Below, piece after piece: positions 53,172-62,626 of a stretch of DNA of 64,000 nt. The stretch is taken from the NCBI RefSeq assembly GCF_018131105.1, contig NZ_JAFCJI010000001.1, forward strand, positions 2,356,001-2,420,000, in the 5' to 3' direction. Numbering within the stretch: position 1 is the first letter of the stretch; each line of letters opens with the position of its first letter. The position numbers and the translations under genes are program-made. Source of the stretch: Bradyrhizobium manausense (GTDB lineage: Bacteria > Pseudomonadota > Alphaproteobacteria > Rhizobiales > Xanthobacteraceae). A model generated the notes under the pieces. It saw only the letters and a list, made by a program, of their open reading frames with translations, had not been told where the DNA came from and searched no databases.

Positions 53172-54506
53172 TCAGTCCGTCGTGACGGCAGTTTCCATGT
53201 CAGTCGGATCGATCTGCTGGTTCAGCCGCGCGGTGAGCTTGTCGCGATCGAGCTCGCCCTCCCACCAGGCGACGATCACGCAGGCCACGCCGTTGCCGCA
53301 GAGATTGGTCAGCGCGCGGCACTCGCTCATGAACTTGTCGATGCCGAGCACGATCGCCATGCCCGGCACAAGCCGCGGATCGACCACGGCCAGCGTCGCC
53401 GCCAGCGTGATGAAGCCCGCACCGGTGATGCCGGAAGCGCCCTTCGAGGTCAGCATCGCCACGACCAGGATCGTGAGCTGCTGGCCGAAGGTGAGATCGA
53501 AACCGAGCGCTTGCGCGATGAAGAGCGTCGCGAGCGTCATGTAGATATTGGTGCCGTCCAGATTGAAAGAATAACCCGTGGGCACCACCAGGCCGACCAC
53601 CGATTTGGAGCAGCCGAGACGTTCGAGCTTCTCCATCAAGGACGGCAGTGCGCTCTCGGAGGACGAGGTGCCGAGCACGATCAGCAGTTCGTCCTTGATG
53701 TAGGCCAGGAACTTGAAGATCGAGAAGCCGGCGAGCCGCGCGATGGTGCCGAGCACGACGAAGACGAACAGCGCGGCGGTGAGGTAGAAGGTCGCGATCA
53801 GGCCCATCAGATTGAGGATCGCGCCGGTCCCGAACTTGCCGATGGTGAAAGCCATCGCGCCGAAGGCGCCGAGCGGCGCCGCGCGCATCACGATGGAGAT
53901 GACGCCGAACACCGCATGCGCAGCGTCGTCGATGAAGCTGCGGATCACGTGGCCACGCTCGCCGAGCCCCATGATGGCGAAGCCGAACAGCACCGAGAAC
54001 AACAGCACCTGAAGAATCTCGCCCTGCGCGAAGGCGCCGACCACGGTGTCCGGAATGATGTGCAGGATGAAATCGACGCTCTTCTGACCCTCGGCCTGCT
54101 TGGCGTAATTGGCAACGGCCTGCGCGTTGGCGGCGGCACTGCCGAAGCCTGCGCCCGGCTTCACGACGTTGCCGATGATGAGACCGATGACGAGCGCGAA
54201 GGTGGAGACGATCTCGAAATAGAGCAGCGCCTTGACGCCGATGCGTCCGACCTTCTTGGCATCCTGGATGTGGGCGATGCCGGAGACCACGGTGCAGAAG
54301 ATGATCGGAGCGATCACCATCTTGATCAGCTTGATGAAGCCGTCGCCGAGTGCCTTGATCCAGTCGTTGGTGGCGACTGATGGCCAGAGCCAACCGACGA
54401 TCGCGCCGAGCACGATGGCAATCAGCACCTGAACGTAGAGAACCTTATACCACGGCTTGGCCGTAACAGGTGCGACCGGCGCGCCAGCCATCGTTGTCGT
54501 TGTCAT
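53172..54506 (-). CDS. dctA: C4-dicarboxylate:cation symporter
   Basis: A 444-residue DAACS-family carrier importing succinate, malate and fumarate, the main carbon supply of rhizobia in nodules. It shows [16 protein letters not shown], the serine-rich hairpin [33 protein letters not shown], and the second hairpin with [32 protein letters not shown]. The start at 54506 has GGGGGAG upstream; an in-frame ATG at 54566 is unlikely. The dctBD regulators are not nearby. It is downstream of bioY on the same strand, with an 84-bp gap. Confidence 0.95.
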   Translation of the reverse strand: MTTTTMAGAPVAPVTAKPWYKVLYVQVLIAIVLGAIVGWLWPSVATNDWIKALGDGFIKLIKMVIAPIIFCTVVSGIAHIQDAKKVGRIGVKALLYFEIVSTFALVIGLIIGNVVKPGAGFGSAAANAQAVANYAKQAEGQKSVDFILHIIPDTVVGAFAQGEILQVLLFSVLFGFAIMGLGERGHVIRSFIDDAAHAVFGVISIVMRAAPLGAFGAMAFTIGKFGTGAILNLMGLIATFYLTAALFVFVVLGTIARLAGFSIFKFLAYIKDELLIVLGTSSSESALPSLMEKLERLGCSKSVVGLVVPTGYSFNLDGTNIYMTLATLFIAQALGFDLTFGQQLTILVVAMLTSKGASGITGAGFITLAATLAVVDPRLVPGMAIVLGIDKFMSECRALTNLCGNGVACVIVAWWEGELDRDKLTARLNQQIDPTDMETAVTTD

Positions 54507-54590
54507 TGTTTCACTCCCCCTCAAAAGCTCAGAGCCAGCCAAGATCAACTTGGCCGGCCCTGTCAATTAGAACATTCCGTGTGGTGGAAT

Positions 54591-55205
54591 CTAACCCCGG
54601 CGATCGACGATCCGCCGTACCGCCGGCATCAACGCAGCCCCGAGCGCGTTCTTGATCACCGAAGCCGCAATGAACGGCGCAACACCGACCAGCCACGCCT
54701 TGTCCGCGCCAAGGCCGATGCCGTAGGCCAGCCAGCCGAAGCCGACGATGAAGATGACGACATGGGCGACTGCCATCGCCGCAAACAGCAGCAGGACGTT
54801 GCGATCCCAGCCGCGCTCGGCGAGCCAGCCGGTGATGAAGGCAGCTGCCACGAAGCCGTAGAGATAACCGGCGGTCGGTCCGAGCAGTGGTGCAATTCCA
54901 CCGACCGGCCCGGCGAACACCGGCAGCCCCATCGCGCCCTCGGCGAGATAGGCAATCATGGTTGCGCTGCCAAGACGCCAGCCGAAGGCCGCGCCGATCA
55001 TCAGCACGACCAGGGTCTGCAACGTCATTGGCACGTAAGGCAGCGGCAAATTCACTTTGGCCGACAGCGCCATCAGCGCGGAGCCGAGCGCGATCAGCAC
55101 GACGGCGCGCAAGGCGCCGACGGTCTCGCCCGGTCGGGTCGGCCACATCACTGCGGCAAGAGGGGAATACGACGTGGCGGCGGACTGGACGGTTCGGTCA
55201 GACAA
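54591..55205 (-). CDS. bioY: Biotin transporter substrate-binding subunit BioY
   Basis: A 204-residue, six-helix S component that captures biotin. Blocks PLPYVPMTLQTLVVLMIGAAFGWRLG, GAMGLPVFAGPVGGIAPLLGPTAGYLYGF and the C-terminal GVAPFIAASVIKNALGAALMPAVRR are diagnostic. No ATG fits: the start is taken as TTG at 55205 because CCGGAG lies 6 nt upstream and the frame further out is not BioY-like. bioM and bioN are absent here, so it either acts alone or borrows a shared ECF module. It lies 34 bp downstream of an aminotransferase gene. Confidence 0.9.
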   Translation of the reverse strand: MSDRTVQSAATSYSPLAAVMWPTRPGETVGALRAVVLIALGSALMALSAKVNLPLPYVPMTLQTLVVLMIGAAFGWRLGSATMIAYLAEGAMGLPVFAGPVGGIAPLLGPTAGYLYGFVAAAFITGWLAERGWDRNVLLLFAAMAVAHVVIFIVGFGWLAYGIGLGADKAWLVGVAPFIAASVIKNALGAALMPAVRRIVDRRG

Positions 55206-55239
55206 GATGCACTCCGGAAGGCTGCTCGAAAACTGGCGG

Positions 55240-56427
55240 CTATTTAAGCCAGTGAGCGATCCGGTCAACTGCCTCCCGCATCTCGGCGGCCGAACGTGCA
55301 TAGGATAACCGGATGAACGAGCGACCGTGGATCGGATCAAAATCGACGCCGGGAGTTGCCGCAACGTGGGCTTTCTCCAGCATCTGCTTGGCGAAATCCA
55401 GACTGTCGGAGGTGAAATCCGAGACGTCGGCATAGAGATAAAACGCGCCGTCCGCCGGCAGGAACTTGCTGAGTCCCGCCTTCGGCAAGCCCTCGATCAG
55501 AATGCGCCGGTTTTCCTGATAGCCGTGCTTGATTTCCTCCATCTCGGCCGCGCCGTCGAAGGCCGCCTCTGCCGCGATCTGCGACAGCGACGGCACCGAG
55601 ATCGAAAGATTCTGCTGGAGCCGCTCGATCGGGCGCACGAGCACGTCGGGCACGACCATCCAGCCGACGCGCCAGCCCGTCATGCAAAAATACTTCGAGA
55701 ACGAGTTGATCACGAGCGCGTGCTCCGACAGTGACGCCGCCGTCACCGCCGGAAACGCATAATCGAGCCCGTGATAGATCTCGTCGGAGATGAAGCGGAT
55801 GCCGGCGTTCTCGGACGCCGCGATCAGGCCGGCCAGCGCATCCCGGGACATCATCGTTCCCGTCGGGTTGGCGGGGCTGCCGACCAGCACACCCTTGAGC
55901 GGCGCCTTGCGATGAGCGGCGAGCAGTGCCTCGCCGGTCAGCGCGTGGCGCGTATCGTTGGTGGTCTCGATCAGCACCGGCTCGCAGCCGAGCGCGGTGA
56001 GGATATGACGATACGGCGGATAGCCCGGCACCGTCACGGCGACGCGATCGCCAGGCTCGAACATCGACAGGAACGCCAGGATGAAGCCGCCGGAAGAGCC
56101 CGTGGTCACCACGATCCTGTCAGGGCTGACGTCACAGCCATAGGCGTCGCGATAATGCCGCGCGATGCGCTCGCGCAAAGACGGGATGCCGAGCGCCGAC
56201 GTATAGTCGATCCGCCCCGCTTCGAGCGCCGCATGGGCAGCCGCGATCGCCGTCCTCGGCGCCCCCGCCGCGGGCTGGCCGACCTCCATGTGAATGACGT
56301 GACCGCCGGCCGCCTCGATTCGGGCCGCCGCGGCCATCACGTCCATCACCATGAACGGGGGAACATCACTGCGGCGGGAGGGCTCGAGCCACTGCCCCGC
56401 CCGGTTCCTCAATGTCGCATCGTGCAT
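55240..56427 (-). CDS. Class I/II PLP-dependent aminotransferase
   Basis: A 395-residue fold-type I aminotransferase. PLP-binding features are VTTGSSGGFILAF, GSPANPTGTMM, FISDEIYHGLDY and the Schiff-base lysine in INSFSKYFCMTGWRVGW, with the carboxylate-binding arginine in SFIRLSYARS. It resembles aspartate/aromatic aminotransferases of subgroup I-alpha to I-gamma; the amino-group donor is not clear. It is immediately upstream of bioY and probably co-transcribed, but nothing in the sequence shows it to be a biotin-pathway (BioA/BioF) enzyme. Confidence 0.88.
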   Translation of the reverse strand: MHDATLRNRAGQWLEPSRRSDVPPFMVMDVMAAAARIEAAGGHVIHMEVGQPAAGAPRTAIAAAHAALEAGRIDYTSALGIPSLRERIARHYRDAYGCDVSPDRIVVTTGSSGGFILAFLSMFEPGDRVAVTVPGYPPYRHILTALGCEPVLIETTNDTRHALTGEALLAAHRKAPLKGVLVGSPANPTGTMMSRDALAGLIAASENAGIRFISDEIYHGLDYAFPAVTAASLSEHALVINSFSKYFCMTGWRVGWMVVPDVLVRPIERLQQNLSISVPSLSQIAAEAAFDGAAEMEEIKHGYQENRRILIEGLPKAGLSKFLPADGAFYLYADVSDFTSDSLDFAKQMLEKAHVAATPGVDFDPIHGRSFIRLSYARSAAEMREAVDRIAHWLK

Positions 56428-56603
56428 CGATTTCTGCTATTTCGCTGGCCGACCGGTCCGTCCGGTCCGGAAAACAGGGCGCTTGCGCCCCAGACTAGCC
56501 GCATTATGCGGCTCATAAGGGCATATCGCGTATCCGGTCCGCCGCCAATCGCCAAAACCAAGCACAAAACTGCATTCAAAGCCCGTTTGACCCAGACCGT
56601 TTG

Positions 56604-58001
56604 ATGTTGCTCCAGATCTCATTGCGCAAGAAGGCCTCAGCCCTTACCGCCCTCGTCACCGCGGCAGCGATCGCGCTACTGCCGATCCCGGCGACGCATG
56701 CGCAGCAGGGCAAAGGGCCGCCGATCCTGCGCGACACCGAAACCGAGCAGCTGCTCCGCGAATATACCCGCCCAATCCTGCGCGTTGCCGGTCTGGAGAA
56801 GCAGAACATCCAGATGGTGATCATCAACGACGGCCAGTTCAACGCGTTTGTCGCCGACGGCCGTCGCATCTTCGTCAATTACGGCGCGATCCTTCAGTCG
56901 GAGACGCCGAACCAGCTGATCGGCGTGCTCGCGCACGAAACCGGCCATCTGGCCGGCGGCCATCTGTCCAAGCTGCGCGAGCAGCTCGCCAGTGCCCAGA
57001 CCCAGATGATCATCGCCATGCTGCTCGGCGCAGGTGCCCTCGCCGCAGGCGCCAGCCGCGGCAGCAGCAATAACGGCCTTGCCAATGCCGGCGCGGCTGC
57101 GATCGCGGGGCCGCAGGAGATGATCCGGCGTTCGCTGCTGTCCTATCAGCGCCAGCAGGAAGAGAACGCCGACCGCGCCGGCGTGAAATTCCTGACCGCG
57201 ACCCAGCAGTCGCCGAAGGGCATGTACGAGACCTTCAAGCGCTTCACCAGCGAGAGCCTGTTCGCGGCGCGCGGCGCCGATCCCTATCTCCAGTCGCACC
57301 CGATGCCTGCCGAGCGCGTTGCAGCGCTCCAGGAATTTGCCAGCACCAGCCCGTATTGGGACAAGAAGGACGATCCCGCGCTGCAGCTTCGCCATGACAT
57401 GGTGCGCGCCAAGATCTCCGCCTTCATGGAGCGGCCCGAGACGGTGTACCGCCGCTATCCGCTGACCAATGACAGCATGCCGGCGCGCTATGCCCGCGCC
57501 ATCAGCACCTATCTGCACGGCGATTTGCGCAGCGCGCTGACCCAGATCGACGCACTGATCGCGGTGCAGCCGAACAACCCGTATTTTTACGAGGTCCGCG
57601 GCCAGGCCTTGCTCGAAAGCGGCAAGCCGGCCGACGCGATCGCCCCCCTGCGCAAGGCTGTCGCACTCTCCAACAATGCGCCCCTCATCGAGATGTTACT
57701 TGGGCAAGCTCTGGTTGGAACCGATAATAAGGCCTACACGGACGACGCCATCAAGATTCTCCGTGCCGCGGTGGCGCGTGAGCCCGAGGCGCCGATCGGC
57801 TACACCCAGCTCGCGATGGCCTATGGCCGGAAGGGAGACTATGCCGAGGCGGATCTTGCCTCCGCCCAGGCCGCGTATTTGCGCGGCGACAACAAGACCG
57901 CCCGCGAGCTCGCCACGCGCGCGAAAACCCGTTTCGCCGTCGGCACGCCCGGATGGGTCAAGGCCGACGACATCGTGGCGTCGAAACCGCCGCGCAACTA
58001 G
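56604..58001 (+). CDS. M48 family periplasmic metalloprotease (BepA/YfgC-like)
   Basis: A 465-residue exported zinc protease. The signal peptide (about 1-34) ends at ATHAQ. The HExxH zinc site is HETGH (111-115), and the third ligand glutamate lies in QQEENADRAGVKFL. The C-terminal half (about 290-465) carries TPR-like helices (PYFYEVRGQALLESGKPADAI, EAPIGYTQLAMAYGRKGDYAEADLASAQAAYL). This is the BepA architecture, which controls outer-membrane protein assembly by degrading stalled substrates or acting as chaperone. The ATG at 56604 is preceded by a weak ribosome-binding site, and an in-frame TTG at 56601 exists. The dsbA gene follows. Confidence 0.9.
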   Translation: MLLQISLRKKASALTALVTAAAIALLPIPATHAQQGKGPPILRDTETEQLLREYTRPILRVAGLEKQNIQMVIINDGQFNAFVADGRRIFVNYGAILQSETPNQLIGVLAHETGHLAGGHLSKLREQLASAQTQMIIAMLLGAGALAAGASRGSSNNGLANAGAAAIAGPQEMIRRSLLSYQRQQEENADRAGVKFLTATQQSPKGMYETFKRFTSESLFAARGADPYLQSHPMPAERVAALQEFASTSPYWDKKDDPALQLRHDMVRAKISAFMERPETVYRRYPLTNDSMPARYARAISTYLHGDLRSALTQIDALIAVQPNNPYFYEVRGQALLESGKPADAIAPLRKAVALSNNAPLIEMLLGQALVGTDNKAYTDDAIKILRAAVAREPEAPIGYTQLAMAYGRKGDYAEADLASAQAAYLRGDNKTARELATRAKTRFAVGTPGWVKADDIVASKPPRN

Positions 58002-58096
58002 ACCGATACCTGAACTGCCACTTTGACGTCACGACACCGCGATTAAGTCCGCCGGGACGTTTGTTAGAAACCTGCTCTGGATAAGAGGATTTGCCA

Positions 58097-58864
58097 ATGC
58101 CTTCGTTGCGCCTGCTTGCTCCCGCGCTGTTTGCGCTCGCCATCTTCGGCGCAACGGGACCGGCTTCGGCCGACAGCTTCTCGGATGCCCAACGCACAGA
58201 CATCGAGGCGATCATCAAGAACTACCTCGTCAGCCACCCTGAGGTGCTCGAAGAGGCCATGACCGAGCTCACCAAGCGCCAGGCCGCGGCCGAGACCGAG
58301 AAGCACGAAGCCAGCATCGCGCAGAACAAGGATGCGATCTTCAACTCGCCGCGTCAGGTCGTGCTCGGCAACAAGGACGGCGACGTCACCTTCGTCGAGT
58401 TCTTCGATTACAATTGCGGCTACTGCAAGCGCGCGATGAGCGACATGCTCGATTTGATGAAGTCCGATCCCAAGCTGAAGGTCGTGCTCAAGGAGTTTCC
58501 GGTGCTGAGCCAGGGTTCGGTGGAGGCCGCGCAGGTCGCGGTCGCCGTGCGCATGCAGGATCCCTCCGGCAAGAAATATCTCGATTTCCACCAGAAGCTG
58601 CTGGGCGGTCGCGGCGCCGCCGACAAGGCGCGCGCGATGCAGGCGGCAAAGGACGCCGGCCTCGACACCGCCAGGATCGAGAAGGACATCGCCAGCCCCG
58701 AGGTGCGCGCCACCATCGAGGAGAACTTCAAGCTCGCCGAAGCGATGGGCATGAACGGCACGCCGAGCTACGTGATCGGCAAGCAGATCGTGGTCGGCGC
58801 CGTCGGCCTCGACGGCCTCAAGGAAAAGATCGGCGTTGCCCGCTGCGGCAAAGCGACCTGCTGA
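58097..58864 (+). CDS. DsbA-family periplasmic thiol-disulfide oxidoreductase
   Basis: A 255-residue exported thioredoxin-fold protein. A signal peptide (1-25) is followed by an N-terminal helical DUF-like segment (30-80) and a DsbA domain with the CGYC redox pair (Cys107/Cys110) in FFDYNCGYCKRAM and the cis-proline loop GTPSYVIG. Cys250 and Cys255 at the extreme C-terminus form an extra pair not found in classical DsbA. It resembles the Com1/ScsC-like alphaproteobacterial group that oxidises or isomerises disulfides. AAGAGGA precedes the ATG. A terminator follows. Confidence 0.9.
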   Translation: MPSLRLLAPALFALAIFGATGPASADSFSDAQRTDIEAIIKNYLVSHPEVLEEAMTELTKRQAAAETEKHEASIAQNKDAIFNSPRQVVLGNKDGDVTFVEFFDYNCGYCKRAMSDMLDLMKSDPKLKVVLKEFPVLSQGSVEAAQVAVAVRMQDPSGKKYLDFHQKLLGGRGAADKARAMQAAKDAGLDTARIEKDIASPEVRATIEENFKLAEAMGMNGTPSYVIGKQIVVGAVGLDGLKEKIGVARCGKATC

Positions 58865-58912
58865 GAAAGGGCGCTTGCCGATCCGACGTTTTACAACTCA
58901 CGCACGCAACGG

Positions 58913-58937
58913 GGCCGGCTGAAAAGCCGGCCTTTTT
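58913..58937 (+). terminator. Rho-independent terminator of dsbA-like gene
   Basis: GGCCGGCT (58913-58920) pairs with AGCCGGCC (58925-58932) around a GAAA tetraloop and is followed by TTTTT. Confidence 0.88.
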
Positions 58938-59032
58938 CGTTGGCCGAAGCTCTCCACAAATCCTGGCGTGAATCCGGCGCGCATGTTCATCCCGCGTTTA
59001 AGAAACAAATACTTGGGAACAGCAGATGTTCC

Positions 59033-59057
59033 GGAACAACTCAAATCGCCTTTCGTT
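59033..59057 (+). promoter_or_regulatory. EcfG-type general-stress promoter
   Basis: GGAAC (59033-59037), 16 bp, CGTT (59054-59057) matches the alphaproteobacterial sigma-EcfG consensus GGAAC-N16/17-CGTT exactly. The start codon of the DUF1236 gene is 46 bp downstream, leaving room for a short leader and the GAGGAG ribosome-binding site. Confidence 0.75.
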
Positions 59058-59102
59058 GGTGGCGCGGGCAATGACGCAAAAGAAACACGTGAGGAGAATT
59101 CA

Positions 59103-59906
59103 ATGTCTAACCGCTTTATGATTTCCGCTGCCGTACTCGCGCTGGTCGCGGGCACCGGTCTGGCGAATGCGCAAGGCACGATGAAGAACGAGAGCGGCGC
59201 CGGCGCGCAGACGACGCAGCACTCGCAGTCCGAGCACGGCAGCTCGATGGGCAAGGAATCCACCCATGAGAAGAGCCATGAGAAGGGCACCGTCGGCCAG
59301 GCTGGCGGCTCCAGCAGCATGAAGTCCGGCACGTCGGCCGAGGAGAAGTCCTCGGGCGCCATGAAGGACGAGCGCTCCGGTCACGAGATGAACAAGAACG
59401 CGGCCGAGGAGAAGTCCGGCACCAAGAGCCAGCGCAGTGACGAACGCGCGCAGGGTCAGCAGGACAAGTCCAAGAGCATGAGCCAGGACACCAGCAAGTC
59501 CGGCGCCAAGGACAAGGACATGAAGGCTGAGGGCACCAAGAGCGGCGCCTCGACCAACAATGCCGAGAACCAGAAGGGCAACGAAACCCGCACCAACCAG
59601 AACGCCCAGACCAACACCAATTCGACGGTTGGCCAGGCTGGTGCCGGCGCCAAGCTCTCGACCGAGCAGCGCACCCAGATCACGTCCGTGATCCACGAGG
59701 AGCACGTGCGTCCGGTGACCAACGTGAACTTCTCGATCTCGGTCGGCACCCGAATTCCGCGCGAAGGCATCGAGCTGCACGCCCTGCCGACGCGGGTCGC
59801 GACGATCTATCCGGAATGGCGGACCTACAAGTTCGTCCTGGTCAAGGAGGAGATCGTGATCATCAATCCGGACACCTACGAGATCGTGGCGGTGATCAAC
59901 TCCTAA
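59103..59906 (+). CDS. DUF1236 stress protein with hydrophilic repeat region
   Basis: A 267-residue exported protein. The signal peptide (1-22, ending GLANAQ) is followed by about 150 residues rich in Lys, Ser, Glu, Gly and Asn (short motifs such as EKSSGAMKDERSGHE), like desiccation-related hydrophilins. A C-terminal DUF1236 domain (about 195-267) ends IIINPDTYEIVAVINS-like, with TRIPREGIELHALP. The EcfG-type promoter fits a stationary-phase or desiccation role. The molecular function is unknown. GAGGAG lies before the ATG at 59103; a start at 58968 would precede the promoter and is rejected. Confidence 0.88.
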   Translation: MSNRFMISAAVLALVAGTGLANAQGTMKNESGAGAQTTQHSQSEHGSSMGKESTHEKSHEKGTVGQAGGSSSMKSGTSAEEKSSGAMKDERSGHEMNKNAAEEKSGTKSQRSDERAQGQQDKSKSMSQDTSKSGAKDKDMKAEGTKSGASTNNAENQKGNETRTNQNAQTNTNSTVGQAGAGAKLSTEQRTQITSVIHEEHVRPVTNVNFSISVGTRIPREGIELHALPTRVATIYPEWRTYKFVLVKEEIVIINPDTYEIVAVINS

Positions 59907-59928
59907 GCCGGTCCTGACAGGCCTTTTG

Positions 59929-59956
59929 GGGGCGGGCAGCGATGCCCGCCCCTTTA
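59929..59956 (+). terminator. Rho-independent terminator of DUF1236 gene
   Basis: GGGGCGGGCA (59929-59938) pairs with TGCCCGCCCC (59943-59952) around GCGA and is followed by TTTACGTT. Confidence 0.8.
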
Positions 59957-60135
59957 CGTTGGTCCGGCAGCCATGCTTTGGACTGGTTAACAAGCAATTT
60001 CCGTAGTTTCCGCACAGGTTTTTGCACACTGGATGAGGTGCCTGAACCGGCCCGGGAGGCCCTTCAAGGCTTCCCCTCACGCGCTTTGTTACCTATAACC
60101 CCCGCCACGCCGAAACACCTTTTGCCGGGATTGGA

Positions 60136-60603
60136 ATGGCCGAGCCAGCAACCGACACGATCCTCGTCCTCAACGGGCCGAACCTCAACATGCTGGGGAC
60201 GCGCGAACCCGAGAAGTATGGCCATGCGACGCTGGCCGACGTCGAGGCGCTGTGCCGTGAGACGGCGGCGGCCTTCGGCCTGAAGGCCGATTGCCGGCAG
60301 TCCAATCGCGAAGGCGAGCTGATCGACTTCATCCACGAGGCGCATGGGCGGAAGATGAAGGGCATCATCATCAATGCCGGCGGCTATTCGCACACCTCGA
60401 TCGCCCTGCACGACGCGCTGCTGGCGGTGCAGATCCCGACGGTCGAAGTGCATGTGACCAACATCCACGCCCGCGAGAGCTTCCGTCACCATTCCTACAC
60501 CGCGCGCGCGGCCTTCGCGTCGCTGTGCGGCTTCGGCATCGAGGGCTACCGCCTCGCCATCCAGGGCCTTGCCGCCAAGGTCGGCATCAAGCCCAAAGCC
60601 TGA
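60136..60603 (+). CDS. aroQ: Type II 3-dehydroquinate dehydratase
   Basis: A 155-residue shikimate-pathway enzyme converting 3-dehydroquinate to 3-dehydroshikimate. It shows the N-terminal [19 protein letters not shown] with the catalytic tyrosine in the flexible lid, [17 protein letters not shown], and the catalytic histidine in [16 protein letters not shown]. Type II enzymes form dodecamers. It leads the aroQ-accB-accC cluster, with only 37 bp to accB, so co-transcription is likely. Confidence 0.96.
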   Translation: MAEPATDTILVLNGPNLNMLGTREPEKYGHATLADVEALCRETAAAFGLKADCRQSNREGELIDFIHEAHGRKMKGIIINAGGYSHTSIALHDALLAVQIPTVEVHVTNIHARESFRHHSYTARAAFASLCGFGIEGYRLAIQGLAAKVGIKPKA

Positions 60604-60640
60604 CGCTCCCTCTTCACCCAGAACATTCGGATCAAAGAAC

Positions 60641-61135
60641 ATGGCGCGCCAGCCAGACGACAAAGCAGCCGCAAAGTTTTCCAGCGAGGATTCCGCGCTC
60701 GTTCGCGAGCTCGCCCTGCTGCTCGATGAGACCAGCCTCACCGAGATCGAGATCGAGCGCGCCGGCCTGCGTCTGCGCGTCGCCCGCAACATCAGCGTCG
60801 CCGCGACCATGCCGGTACCGGTCGCAGCCGCCGCAGCACCGGCGCTCGTCGCGGCGCCCGCCGTCGCTGTTCCGGCCGCAGGGCCCGATCTGTCGAAGCA
60901 TCCCGGCGCCGTGACCTCGCCGATGGTCGGCACCGCCTATTGGTCGCCGGAGCCCGGCGCCAAGCCGTTCGTCGAGGTCGGCTCGAAGGTCGCGGTCGGC
61001 CAGACCCTGCTCATCATCGAGGCGATGAAGACCATGAACCAGATCCCCTCGACCCGTGCCGGAACCGTGACGCAGATCCTGGTCGAAGACGGCCAGCCGG
61101 TCGAGTTCGGCGAGCCGCTGGTCATCATTGAATAA
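60641..61135 (+). CDS. accB: Biotin carboxyl carrier protein of acetyl-CoA carboxylase
   Basis: A 164-residue BCCP that carries biotin between carboxylase and transcarboxylase sites in fatty-acid synthesis. An N-terminal dimerisation segment ([20 protein letters not shown] onward) is followed by an alanine/proline/valine linker (about 55-88) and the biotinyl domain with Lys130 in [13 protein letters not shown]. The start at 60641 is the first ATG giving the conserved N-terminus. It precedes accC by 31 bp. Confidence 0.96.
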   Translation: MARQPDDKAAAKFSSEDSALVRELALLLDETSLTEIEIERAGLRLRVARNISVAATMPVPVAAAAAPALVAAPAVAVPAAGPDLSKHPGAVTSPMVGTAYWSPEPGAKPFVEVGSKVAVGQTLLIIEAMKTMNQIPSTRAGTVTQILVEDGQPVEFGEPLVIIE

Positions 61136-61166
61136 GCGAGTGGCGAATTTCGCCCGCTGAGGCACC

Positions 61167-62525
61167 ATGTTCGACAAGATCCTCATAGCCAATCGCGGCG
61201 AGATCGCCCTTCGCATCCTGCGGGCCTGCAAGGAGCTCGGAATCGCGACGGTCGCCGTGCACTCCACCGCCGACGCCGACGCCATGCATGTGCGTCTGTC
61301 GGACGAGAGTGTCTGCATCGGGCCGCCGCCGTCGAAAGACAGCTATCTCAACATCCCCGCACTGCTCGCGGCCTGCGAGATCACCGGCGCGGATGCCGTG
61401 CATCCCGGCTACGGCTTCCTGTCGGAAAACGCGCGCTTCGCCGAGATCCTCAGCGAGCACAATCTGCAATTCATCGGCCCCAAGGCCGAGCACATCCGCC
61501 TGATGGGCGACAAGATCGAGGCCAAGAAGACCGCCAAGAGACTCGGCATCCCCGTGGTGCCCGGCTCCGACGGTGCGGTTGGCCCGAGCGACGACGCCAT
61601 GGCAATCGCGAAGAAGATCGGCTTCCCCGTGCTGGTGAAGGCGGCTGCCGGCGGCGGTGGCCGCGGCATGAAGGTCGCGCAGACCGAGGCGGATCTGCAG
61701 ATCGCGCTGTCGACCGCGGCCAATGAGGCGAAATCCGCCTTCGGCGACGCTTCCGTCTATCTGGAAAAATACCTGCAGAAGCCGCGCCACATCGAGATCC
61801 AGATTCTCGGCGACGGCCGCGGCGGCGCCATCCATCTCGGCGAGCGCGACTGCTCGCTGCAACGCCGCCACCAGAAGGTCTGGGAGGAAGGCCCCTCGCC
61901 CGTGCTGGCCGCCGCTGCGCGCGCCAAGATCGGCGAGACCTGCGCGAAAGCGATGCGCGAGATGAAATATCTCGGCGTCGGCACCATCGAGTTCCTGTTC
62001 GAGGACGGCGAGTTCTACTTCATCGAGATGAACACGCGCATCCAGGTGGAGCATCCCGTCACCGAAAGCATCACCGATATCGACCTCGTGCTGGAGCAGA
62101 TCCGCATCGCCGCCGGCGGCGAGCTGCCGGCCAAGCAGAACGAGGTCCAGATCATCGGGCACGCCATCGAGTGCCGCATCAATGCGGAGAACCCGCAGAC
62201 CTTCCGCCCCTCGCCCGGCCGGATCTCGCAATACCACCCGCCCGGCGGGCTCGGCGTTCGCATCGATTCCGCGGTCTATCAGGGCTACCAGATCCCGCCC
62301 TATTATGACTCGCTGGTCGGCAAGCTGATCGTCCACGGCAAGACCCGCGCCGAGTGCCTGATGCGCCTGCGGCGGGCGCTGGACGAGATGGTGGTCGACG
62401 GCATCGAGACCACGCTGCCGCTGTTCCGCGACCTGGTGCGCCAGGACGACATCATCAACGGCGACTACCACATCCACTGGCTGGAGCAGTACCTCGCCGG
62501 TAAGGTGGAACCGGCGGGGAAATAA
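61167..62525 (+). CDS. accC: Biotin carboxylase subunit of acetyl-CoA carboxylase
   Basis: A 452-residue ATP-grasp enzyme that carboxylates the biotin on AccB. It has the N-terminal [22 protein letters not shown], the glycine-rich loop [29 protein letters not shown], and the catalytic region [16 protein letters not shown]. The length is right for AccC rather than a longer acyl-CoA carboxylase alpha chain. It is the third gene of the aroQ-accB-accC unit; BioY encoded upstream supplies its partner's cofactor. Confidence 0.96.
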   Translation: MFDKILIANRGEIALRILRACKELGIATVAVHSTADADAMHVRLSDESVCIGPPPSKDSYLNIPALLAACEITGADAVHPGYGFLSENARFAEILSEHNLQFIGPKAEHIRLMGDKIEAKKTAKRLGIPVVPGSDGAVGPSDDAMAIAKKIGFPVLVKAAAGGGGRGMKVAQTEADLQIALSTAANEAKSAFGDASVYLEKYLQKPRHIEIQILGDGRGGAIHLGERDCSLQRRHQKVWEEGPSPVLAAAARAKIGETCAKAMREMKYLGVGTIEFLFEDGEFYFIEMNTRIQVEHPVTESITDIDLVLEQIRIAAGGELPAKQNEVQIIGHAIECRINAENPQTFRPSPGRISQYHPPGGLGVRIDSAVYQGYQIPPYYDSLVGKLIVHGKTRAECLMRLRRALDEMVVDGIETTLPLFRDLVRQDDIINGDYHIHWLEQYLAGKVEPAGK

Positions 62526-62626
62526 TCGCCCGCTCCCTGGAACCCTTTGAACCCAATCGCGTTTGGGACGTGGGGACAGTTCCAAGGGGGCGTTTTGACT
62601 TTCCAGTTTGATCGGGCGAGACCGTC

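Noticed and set aside
54526..54542. Sigma-54-like GG-N10-GC element before dctA
   Set aside because: TTGGCTGGCTCTGAGCT has the right GG/GC spacing, and dctA is sigma-54 dependent in some rhizobia. However, transcription would start about 10 nt before the ATG, inside the ribosome-binding site, and the -12 half is poor.
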